A stretch of DNA of 64,000 nt. It comes from CAWGOF01 sp963824225 (GTDB taxonomy: Bacteria > Acidobacteriota > Polarisedimenticolia > Polarisedimenticolales > Polarisedimenticolaceae). The stretch lies in NCBI GenBank assembly GCA_963824225.1, contig CAWGOF010000003.1:3472001-3536000 (forward strand), read 5' to 3'. Under the pieces are notes generated by a model. It saw only the letters and a list, made by a program, of their open reading frames with translations, ran no database searches and was not told the origin of the DNA. Numbering within the stretch: the stretch's first letter is position 1; each line of letters starts with the position of its first letter. Of the stretch, positions 19,587 to 26,332 are shown piece after piece. The translations under genes were made by a program, and so were the position numbers.

Positions 19587-22052
19587 ATGCTCGACGGCAT
19601 GCGCGGCTCCACGGTTCTGGCATTCACGCTCGCGGCCTGCGGGGCGGCGTCGGGTCGCGCTGCGGCCCAGTCCGAATGCGTGGGGTTCGTCGAGCTGCAA
19701 ATCGACGAGGGCGGAACGAACGGGATCGAGGCGCTCGCTGCGGCCGATCTCGACGCCAACGGCGACGTCGATCTCGTCACCGCGTCCTACGGCGATGGCC
19801 GCGTGCTGTGGCACGAGAACGTCGGCGGCGGGCAGTTCGTCACGCGCGAGATCAGCGACGGTCAGGACGGCGCGTCGGACGTGTTCGTCGCGGACGTCGA
19901 TGGCGACGGCAGCCTCGACGTGCTGTCGGCCGCGCGCACCTCCGGTCGCATCAGCTGGTTCCGCTCCCATCGCGATCCCGGGGCGCCGCCGGTCTTCTCC
20001 GAGCGGACGATCACGTCATCGGTCGACGTGCCGCTCGCCGTGTTCGCGGCCGACGTCGACGGCGACGGCGACCTGGACGTTCTGTCCGCCGGGTTCAACG
20101 ACGACACGATCGCGTGGTACGAGAACGGCGGCACCACCGCCGGGGTGTTCCCGAGCCGCGAGATCGCGACCACGGCCGACGGCGCGGCGGATGTGTTCGC
20201 TGTGGATCTCGACGGGGACACCGACGTCGACGTGCTGTCGGCATCGCGATTCGACGGGGCGATCGCGTTCTATGAGAACGACGGAGCCGCCGATCCCGCG
20301 TTCGTCGAGTCGACGATCGCGATCGCGCCCGGCGCGACGTCGGTCGTCGCGGCCGATCTCGACGGCGACGGCGACGTCGACATCGCGGCGACGTCGCTCG
20401 ACGACGACACCGTCTCCTGGTACCAGAACCTCGGGACGGGCCCGGCCAATTTCCCCGGTCAGGTCGTGTCGACGGCGGCTGTCGACCCGGTGCGCGTCGT
20501 CGTGGCCGACGTCGACGGCGACGGCAGGCCGGACCTCCTGACCGCGGGCCGCGGGAGCGATTCGATCCTCTGGCACCGCAACCTCGGGGGGACGCCGCTC
20601 GCCTTCGCCACGTTCACCGTGTCGTCGACGGCGGTGAGCGCGCAGTCCGTCGCCGCCGGGGACCTCGACGGCGATGGCGATACCGACGTCGTCTCGACCG
20701 CCTCGGTTCCGGGTTTCCCCGCCACGGGCGACGAGCTCGCGTGGTACGAGAACCAGGGCGCGACGGTGTTTCCGGAGCACGCCATCTTCGGCGGGGCGGA
20801 CGGCGCGGTCGCGGTGGTCGGCGCGGACCTCGATGGCGATGGCGACACGGACGTGGCGACGGCCGGACGCCCGGACAAGGTGGCGTGGCAGGAAAATCTC
20901 GGCGGCCCCGGCCCGCAGTTCGAGGAGCGGCCGGTGTCGTCGGTCGTGGGCGCGAGCGCGATCGTCGCCGTCGACTTCGATCTGGATACGGTCGACGTCG
21001 ACCTCGTGTCGGCGGGGGCCGAGAGCGGCGTCGTCGTGTGGCACGAGAACGACGGCAGCGGGTCGTTCGTCGATCGACCGATCTCGTCGATCGAGGTCGG
21101 GGTGCAGGCGATCGACGTGGCGGACCTCGATGGCGATGGCGACCTCGACGTGCTCACCGCCTTGCCCGGCGCGGACACGGTGGCCTGGCTCGAGAGCGAC
21201 GGCGGCGCGCCCCCGGTCTTCGCGCGCCATGTCGTCGTCGACGATGCGGACGGCGCGACGGCGGTCGACACGGGCGACATCGACGGGGACGGAGACCTCG
21301 ACGTGGTCGTCGCTTCGGCCGAGGACGACAACGTCGCGTGGTTCGAGAGCGACGGCGCCACCCCGCCCACGTTCGTGCGCCACGACGTCACCACGACGAC
21401 GGTGCTGGCCGACGGCGCATCGGCGGTCCTGGCGGTCGACCTCGACGAGGACGGCGACGTCAACATCGTGGTCGGTGCTACCGGGGAAAACGTGCTCGCG
21501 TGGTACGCGAACGACGGGGCTTCGCCGATCCCGGCGTTCACGCGACGCCTGATCACGGTGCTGGCCCCCGGTGTGTCTTCGATCGTCTCGGCCGACTTCG
21601 ACGCCAACGGCGATCTCGATCTCGCCGCCGCGACGCCGGCCAACGGCGCGATCTTCTGGTACGAGAACGACGGGGCCACGCCACCTGTGTTCACGCCGAT
21701 CCTCGTGTCGGTGTCGGCCGACCAAGTGCGATCGATCGCCGTGGCCGACGTCGACCAGGACGGATTGCCCGACCTCCTCGCCGGCCAGCGGCTCAAGGTC
21801 ACCTGGTTCCGCGCGACGCACGAGATCTGCCAGAACTTCGACGCGAGCGGCGACGGTCGGATCGACGGCGTCGAGCTGGCCTGGCTCGGCCGCGCGTTCG
21901 GCTCGGTGAGCGCCGATCCGAGCGCCGAGTGGTGGGCCAACATCGACTTCGACGGGAGTGGAGGCGTCGACGGCGACGACCTCGCGCTTCTCGTGACGTC
22001 CGGCGTGTTCGGGGCGACCCCCGACGAGTGTCAGCTCGTATGCGAGCCATGA
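19587..22052 (+). CDS. FG-GAP (VCBS) repeat protein with C-terminal type I dockerin
   Basis: 821 residues from ATG 19587 (ATG 19599 also possible). A short export signal ends LAFTLAACGAAS; LAAC is a valid lipobox, although signal peptidase I cleavage after AAA is also possible. Fourteen FG-GAP repeats follow, each with a calcium loop of the DLDGDGDLDVLSA type, equal to two seven-bladed propellers. The last ~70 residues (752-815) are a duplicated EF-hand dockerin: loop 1 DASGDGRIDGVE then LAWLGRAFG, loop 2 DFDGSGGVDGDD then LALLVTSGVFG. Dockerins bind cohesin modules. The gene overlapping its stop (ATGA at 22049) encodes a cohesin-like lipoprotein, so the two may form a complex. Confidence 0.88.
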   Translation: MLDGMRGSTVLAFTLAACGAASGRAAAQSECVGFVELQIDEGGTNGIEALAAADLDANGDVDLVTASYGDGRVLWHENVGGGQFVTREISDGQDGASDVFVADVDGDGSLDVLSAARTSGRISWFRSHRDPGAPPVFSERTITSSVDVPLAVFAADVDGDGDLDVLSAGFNDDTIAWYENGGTTAGVFPSREIATTADGAADVFAVDLDGDTDVDVLSASRFDGAIAFYENDGAADPAFVESTIAIAPGATSVVAADLDGDGDVDIAATSLDDDTVSWYQNLGTGPANFPGQVVSTAAVDPVRVVVADVDGDGRPDLLTAGRGSDSILWHRNLGGTPLAFATFTVSSTAVSAQSVAAGDLDGDGDTDVVSTASVPGFPATGDELAWYENQGATVFPEHAIFGGADGAVAVVGADLDGDGDTDVATAGRPDKVAWQENLGGPGPQFEERPVSSVVGASAIVAVDFDLDTVDVDLVSAGAESGVVVWHENDGSGSFVDRPISSIEVGVQAIDVADLDGDGDLDVLTALPGADTVAWLESDGGAPPVFARHVVVDDADGATAVDTGDIDGDGDLDVVVASAEDDNVAWFESDGATPPTFVRHDVTTTTVLADGASAVLAVDLDEDGDVNIVVGATGENVLAWYANDGASPIPAFTRRLITVLAPGVSSIVSADFDANGDLDLAAATPANGAIFWYENDGATPPVFTPILVSVSADQVRSIAVADVDQDGLPDLLAGQRLKVTWFRATHEICQNFDASGDGRIDGVELAWLGRAFGSVSADPSAEWWANIDFDGSGGVDGDDLALLVTSGVFGATPDECQLVCEP

Positions 22053-22063
22053 AGAGGACGTCG

Positions 22064-22621
22064 ATGAACCGGAACCTACGTGTGCTGCCTCTCGTGCTCC
22101 TGCTCGCGCTGCTTCCGCTCGGCTGCGACGACGACGAGGGCGACTCGGGCGATCCGTGCATCGAGTTCACGGCCGCCGCTGTTCCCGCCCCGCAGACCGT
22201 CACCGCGATCGGGGGACTCGGCTCGGACTGCGACGTCGCGGTCGTCGATCTGGTCGTGACCGACGTGGACAACCTGTTCGCCACGAGCTTCGACCTGGCG
22301 TTCGACGCGACGCGCGTGGCCCTCGTGACCGTGTCGACGGCGACCTCCGTGCTGACGAGCGACGGCGCACCGATCCTGCGCCAGGTGACGACGATCGGCA
22401 CGGGCCAGGTCCATGTCGCCCTGACCCGCAGCCAGGTCTCGACCGGCGTGAACGTCGTCGGGGGTGGCACCCTCGCGACGATCACGTTCCTTCGCGCGGG
22501 GACGGGCGGCACGTCGCCGCTCACGCTCTCGAACGCCACCCTGCTCGACCCGGGCACGCCGCCCGCTCCGATCCCGGGGATCCAGTTCCGCGGCGGGACG
22601 TTCCAGATCTTCACCCAGTAG
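22064..22621 (+). CDS. Lipoprotein with cohesin-like domain
   Basis: 185 residues from ATG 22064 (AAGAGG upstream; ATG 22049 overlaps the previous stop). The signal VLPLVLLLALLPLGC puts the lipidated Cys at 21, followed by the acidic stretch DDDEGDSGD; Asp at +2 may direct unusual sorting. The remaining ~140 residues read as a cohesin (PF00963-type) domain: FATSFDLAFDATRVALVTVS, the TSDGAP turn, GQVHVALTRSQV, GGGTLATITFLRAG and SPLTLSNATLLDPG. In cellulosomes cohesins dock type I dockerins; here the dockerin partner is the immediately upstream gene. No glycoside hydrolase is nearby, so this would be a non-cellulosomal use. Confidence 0.75.
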   Translation: MNRNLRVLPLVLLLALLPLGCDDDEGDSGDPCIEFTAAAVPAPQTVTAIGGLGSDCDVAVVDLVVTDVDNLFATSFDLAFDATRVALVTVSTATSVLTSDGAPILRQVTTIGTGQVHVALTRSQVSTGVNVVGGGTLATITFLRAGTGGTSPLTLSNATLLDPGTPPAPIPGIQFRGGTFQIFTQ

Positions 22622-22626
22622 CGGTG

Positions 22627-22645
22627 CCCGCCACGGTCAGGCGGG
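22627..22645. terminator. Hairpin after the cohesin gene
   Basis: CCCGCC and GGCGGG form a 6-bp stem around ACGGTCA, 6 nt after the cohesin stop and directly before the sigma-54 promoter. There is no T-tract, so it may terminate weakly or instead bind a regulator. Confidence 0.3.
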
Positions 22646-22646
22646 T

Positions 22647-22661
22647 TGGTACACTCCTTGC
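22647..22661 (+). promoter_or_regulatory. Sigma-54 promoter of the histidine kinase/regulator operon
   Basis: TGGTACACTCCTTGC followed by T fits TGGYACR-N4-TTGCW with GG and GC exactly 10 bp apart. The start would fall near 22673, giving a 41-nt leader that contains GGGGACG before ATG 22714. As the operon encodes a sigma-54 activator at 24285, positive autoregulation is expected. Confidence 0.7.
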
Positions 22662-22713
22662 TGCTCTTTGGAGCCGGAGCGGCCGATTGGGCCACCCCGA
22701 CACGGGGACGACC

Positions 22714-24288
22714 ATGACGATTCGACTCGTGACCCTGATGAGCGTCGTGCTGCTGCTGAGCCTCGGCGCCTTCGGTCTCCTGGTCAACCACTACCAGGAT
22801 CAGGTGACCGAGGAGATGGCCCGCGTCGCGGCCGAGGCCGGCCGAGCCGCGCTGAGCACGCTCGAGGGCCCCGGCGGCCCCGGGAGCCAGGTCGTGCTCT
22901 ACAAGACCCTGCACGAGGTGGCGGCAGGGCCGAATGTCGGCGGAAAAGCGGCCGAGCACTCCGACTTCCCGCGCCCGGCCGCGATCCGGGTCGTGCGGAC
23001 GACCGTCGACGCCACACGCATCGCCGGCGCGGCTCGCCCGGGGGAGACCGGGAAGGGGAAGTCCGTCGTGTCGGGTTCATGGGTCGTGTGCAACACGGAC
23101 GAGCAGGGGCAGGAGCGATGTGAGTCGGGCCAGGACCCGAGACAGTTCGAGTTCGTCATCGCCGTCGACGGCGTGAAGGCCGAGCCCGATCCGATCGCCG
23201 GCCTCGTCCTGAAGGTGCCGCGGCTCACCGCCGGTTCCGAAGCCGACCTCCAGCCGTTCGACGAGCGGGGGACCTGGACGCGCCAGGAAGACATTCGCCT
23301 GCCGATCCCGCTCGCCGACTTCGATGGGCTGTACACGACGCTGCGGCGCCGATCGATCGGGATCTTCCTCGGCGTCTTCGCCGTGGGAACGGTGCTCTCG
23401 GCCGGCCTGGCCGCGCGGTTCACACGGCCGATCCGCCGGCTCGACGCGGCGATCCGCAAGCTGTCGGCCGGCGACCTCGACGTGCAGGTCGATACCCGCG
23501 GCCGTGATGAGTACGCACGCCTCGGACGCGCGTTCAACGACATGACGCGAAGCCTGCGGGCGAACCGGCAACGGGCGCGGGAGCTCCTGCGGCGGGAGAA
23601 GCACGCGGCCCTCGGTCGCCTGGCCGCCGGCGTGGCCCACGACGTGCGAAATCCGCTGCACTCGATCGGCCTGACGCTCGAGCACGTGCGCGAGTCGTGC
23701 GCGCCGAACGATGCCGAGCGTGCGGCCGAGTTCGAGAAGGGGTTCGAGACGATCCGCGGCGAGATCCGGCGGCTCGATCAGCTCGTGGGCAACTTCCTGC
23801 GGTTCGCCCGCACGGACGCGAACGAGCGGCGCCCGGTCGATCTGCGGGAGCTGCTCGTCGAGACCGAGCGGCTCGTGCGCAAGGAAGCCGAGTGGCGGAA
23901 CGTCCATGTCGACGTGCGGCTGCCCGACACCGCTCCGACCGTCCTGGTCGATGCCGAGGCGGTGCGCTCGTCGGTGCTCAACCTGGTGCTGAACAGCTTC
24001 GAGGCCATGCCCCAGGGCGGCGACCTGACGCTCACCCTGACCGCCGAAAGCGACGAGGCGGTGATCGAGGTGGCGGACACCGGCGCCGGGATCCCGGCCC
24101 AGGACCAGGACCGCGTGTTCGAGTTCGCGTACACGACCCGCGAGGGCGGGACGGGCCTCGGCCTGGCGATGGTCCACCAGTGCGTGGTCGAGGACCACGG
24201 CGGTCGCGTCACGCTCGACAGCGCCCCCGGCCGCGGCACGCGCGTCCGGCTCGCGCTGCCCCTCGGGGCACGGGAGGTCGTGGCGTGA
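22714..24288 (+). CDS. Sensor histidine kinase with periplasmic domain and HAMP
   Basis: 524 residues. Helix 1 (LVTLMSVVLLLSLGAFGLLV, ~6-25), a ~180-residue periplasmic domain of no recognised family with two Cys (VVCNTDEQGQERCES) that may form a disulfide, helix 2 (FLGVFAVGTVLSAGLAA), HAMP, DHp with the His in AGVAHDVRNPLHSIG, and an HATPase with N-box LNLVLNSFEAM, G1 DTGAGIP, F-box FEFAYTT and G2 GTGLGLAMVHQ. It belongs to the NtrB/ZraS-like class that pairs with sigma-54 activators, as here. The regulator starts inside its stop. Confidence 0.93.
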   Translation: MTIRLVTLMSVVLLLSLGAFGLLVNHYQDQVTEEMARVAAEAGRAALSTLEGPGGPGSQVVLYKTLHEVAAGPNVGGKAAEHSDFPRPAAIRVVRTTVDATRIAGAARPGETGKGKSVVSGSWVVCNTDEQGQERCESGQDPRQFEFVIAVDGVKAEPDPIAGLVLKVPRLTAGSEADLQPFDERGTWTRQEDIRLPIPLADFDGLYTTLRRRSIGIFLGVFAVGTVLSAGLAARFTRPIRRLDAAIRKLSAGDLDVQVDTRGRDEYARLGRAFNDMTRSLRANRQRARELLRREKHAALGRLAAGVAHDVRNPLHSIGLTLEHVRESCAPNDAERAAEFEKGFETIRGEIRRLDQLVGNFLRFARTDANERRPVDLRELLVETERLVRKEAEWRNVHVDVRLPDTAPTVLVDAEAVRSSVLNLVLNSFEAMPQGGDLTLTLTAESDEAVIEVADTGAGIPAQDQDRVFEFAYTTREGGTGLGLAMVHQCVVEDHGGRVTLDSAPGRGTRVRLALPLGAREVVA

Positions 24289-25730
24289 CCGAGCCCGCCG
24301 GGGCCGCGTCGCCCCTGCGCCTGCTCGTCGTCGACAACGAGGAGCCGCAGCGCCGCGCGCTCGCCGGGATCCTCGAGCGCGCGGGCTACGAGGTGGCGAC
24401 CGCGCCCGACGGCCAAGCCGCGCTCGCGGCGCTCGACGGCCGCTCGTTCGATCTGCTCCTCACCGACCAGCGGATGCCGGTGCTCGACGGCCTCGAGCTG
24501 CTCGATCGCGCACGCCGCGTCGCGCCCGACCTCCCGGTCGTGCTGATGACGGCGTTCGGCAGCGTGTCGAGCGCGGTCGAGGCGATCAAGCGCGGCGCCG
24601 TCGACTACCTGACGAAGCCGTTCGAGCGCGACGAGCTGCTGATCGTCGTGGACAAGGCGATCCGCCAGCGGCGTCTCGAGACCGAGGTCGCGACGCTCCG
24701 CGGGGCGCTCCGCGACCGGTACCACCTGGACAGCATCATCGGCGGATCGCCGGTGATGCAGGACGTGTTCGCCCTGATCCACCGCGTCGCCGCGACCGAC
24801 GTCCCCGTGCTGATCACCGGGGAGAGCGGGACGGGCAAGGAGCTCGTAGCCCGCGCGATCCACCAGCACGGGCGGCGCTCTGCTGCGCCGTTCGTCGCCC
24901 TGAACTGCGCCGCGGTTCCGGAGACGCTGCTCGAGAGCGAGTTCTTCGGCCACGAGCGCGGTGCGTTCACGGGCGCCATCCGTGCGCACGCCGGACGGTT
25001 CGAGCAGGCCGACGGCGGCACGCTGTTCCTCGACGAGATCGGGGCGATGCGTGTCGACCTGCAGGCCAAGCTGCTGCGGGCGATCCAGGAAGGGGAGATC
25101 CAGCGCCTGGGGTCGACCGCGCCGCGGCGTGTCGACGTGCGCATTCTGACCGCGACGTGCGAGGACCTATCGGCCGCGATCCGCCGCCGCACGTTCCGCG
25201 AAGACCTGTACTACCGGCTGAACGTCGTTCCGATCGAGCTGCCGCCGTTGCGCGACCGGATCGAGGACCTCGCGCTGCTCGTGGCGCACTTCGCGCGGTC
25301 CGCGTCGCGGAAGTTCGGTCGCGCCGAGCTCGCGGTGGCTCCCGAGGTGCTCGACATCCTGCAGCACTACGCCTGGCCGGGGAACGTGCGGGAGCTCGAG
25401 AACTGCATCGAGCGCATGGTCGTGCTGACCCAGGGCGCGTGCTTGTCCGCTGCCGACGTCCCGGCCCAGTTCCGCAAGACCGGGACAGGCGCCACGGCGG
25501 GCGTCGACGGCTTCGATCTCCCGCCCCGCGGCGTGAAGCTGGGCGATCTCGAGCGGCACCTGATCCACCAGGCGCTCGACCGGGCCCGCGGGCACCTCCG
25601 GCCGGCGTCCCGGCTCCTCGGCATCTCGTACAAGACCCTCCAGTACCGGATCCGCAAGCACGGCCTCGAGCGGGCGGCGTTCGCGCCCGACCTCATCGTC
25701 GAGGAAGCCGGGGACGCCGACCCGTCCTGA
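24285..25730 (+). CDS. Sigma-54-dependent response regulator (NtrC family)
   Basis: 481 residues from GTG 24285, overlapping the kinase stop, with GGGAGG 7 nt upstream. Receiver domain: VVDNEE, phospho-acceptor Asp61 in LLLTDQRMP and Lys in YLTKPF. AAA+ domain: Walker A GESGTGKE (~179-186), canonical sigma-54 loop GAFTGA (~226-231), Walker B GGTLFLDEIGA and WPGNVRELEN. A Fis-like helix-turn-helix follows (LRPASRLLGISYKTLQYRIR). Unlike the regulator at 9556 the GAFTGA loop is intact. Likely targets are its own promoter at 22647 and the sigma-54 promoter at 25804 just downstream. Confidence 0.95.
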   Translation: MTEPAGAASPLRLLVVDNEEPQRRALAGILERAGYEVATAPDGQAALAALDGRSFDLLLTDQRMPVLDGLELLDRARRVAPDLPVVLMTAFGSVSSAVEAIKRGAVDYLTKPFERDELLIVVDKAIRQRRLETEVATLRGALRDRYHLDSIIGGSPVMQDVFALIHRVAATDVPVLITGESGTGKELVARAIHQHGRRSAAPFVALNCAAVPETLLESEFFGHERGAFTGAIRAHAGRFEQADGGTLFLDEIGAMRVDLQAKLLRAIQEGEIQRLGSTAPRRVDVRILTATCEDLSAAIRRRTFREDLYYRLNVVPIELPPLRDRIEDLALLVAHFARSASRKFGRAELAVAPEVLDILQHYAWPGNVRELENCIERMVVLTQGACLSAADVPAQFRKTGTGATAGVDGFDLPPRGVKLGDLERHLIHQALDRARGHLRPASRLLGISYKTLQYRIRKHGLERAAFAPDLIVEEAGDADPS

Positions 25731-25739
25731 GGCGGTCTC

Positions 25740-25753
25740 ACCCCAAATGGGGT
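25740..25753. repeat. Short palindrome, core of AACGGGG-family element or activator site
   Basis: ACCCCAAATGGGGT lies 10 nt after the regulator stop. The same core (CCCCAAATGAGGC, CCCCATTTGGGGC) sits in the centre of the full elements at 18756 and 51834, so this may be a decayed copy. It is also 77-90 bp upstream of the start predicted from the sigma-54 promoter at 25804, a suitable place for an enhancer site. Confidence 0.4.
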
Positions 25754-25803
25754 CGACGTTCGAGCCCCCGCGCAATGCAGCCTGTCGAAACGCGCCACGA
25801 CCC

Positions 25804-25818
25804 TGGCACGCACTGTGC
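25804..25818 (+). promoter_or_regulatory. Sigma-54 promoter of the small exported protein gene
   Basis: TGGCACGCACTGTGC followed by TC and six T: the -24 half TGGCACG is perfect, GC lies 10 bp after GG, and only the -12 half deviates (GTGC for TTGC). The start would be near 25830, leaving an 80-nt leader before ATG 25910. Confidence 0.65.
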
Positions 25819-25883
25819 TCTTTTTTAGCGTGGGCGAAACAATCCGGACGGCTCGTGCGTTGAACAGGCCGGAGGAAGAAGCA

Positions 25884-25913
25884 GTGGTCGCCCGACGCAG
25901 GGAACGACGATGA
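25884..25913 (+). CDS. Nine-codon upstream reading frame (possible leader peptide)
   Basis: GTG 25884 has GGAGG 8 nt upstream, a better ribosome-binding site than the downstream gene, and encodes MVARRRERR with its TGA overlapping the ATG of that gene (ATGA). Its product is unusually Arg-rich. This arrangement suggests translational coupling or sensing of translation, but a real peptide is unproven. Confidence 0.3.
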   Translation: MVARRRERR

Positions 25914-26299
25914 GCTCGATGCGGGACGCGGGGTTCGTACTGGTGCTGTTGCTCCTGGCGGCGACCATCCGGGTCGATCAGCCGGTGAAGGCGACCCTCG
26001 TTCCCGACGTCCAGGCCGCGGCGCCCGCCTCCCAGGCGCCCGCCTCCCAGGCGCCCGCCTCCCGACCGGCCGAGCTGCCGGCGGTCGAAAAAGTCGGCGT
26101 GGATAGCGAGCCCCAGCGCCGCCGCTGCGGGGAGCGGCGCGAGGTTCGGGTCGTGCACCTCGAGGATCTGGCGAAGTCGCTCGACCTGGGCGAGCTTCCG
26201 ACGATCGTCCTCGATTCGGTCGAATCGCAGATGCGCTTCGTGTTCGTCGAGTCGGACGCGCCGCCGGCCCGGCTCGCGAGCCCCGTGACCGTCGGCTGA
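25910..26299 (+). CDS. Small exported or membrane-anchored protein, unknown function
   Basis: 129 residues, no recognised family. One hydrophobic segment (FVLVLLLLAATI, ~9-20) serves as signal or anchor. A low-complexity stretch follows with three tandem APASQ units (~38-52), then a polar domain containing CGERREVRVVHLEDLAKSL and a beta-like IVLDSVESQMRFVFVES. It stands alone behind a sigma-54 promoter immediately after a kinase/sigma-54 regulator pair, so it is probably the main target and perhaps the effector or a feedback partner of the kinase. Confidence 0.65.
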   Translation: MSSMRDAGFVLVLLLLAATIRVDQPVKATLVPDVQAAAPASQAPASQAPASRPAELPAVEKVGVDSEPQRRRCGERREVRVVHLEDLAKSLDLGELPTIVLDSVESQMRFVFVESDAPPARLASPVTVG

Positions 26300-26332
26300 T
26301 CCCACCCCACGAGCTCCTGCTACCCTGGCCGG

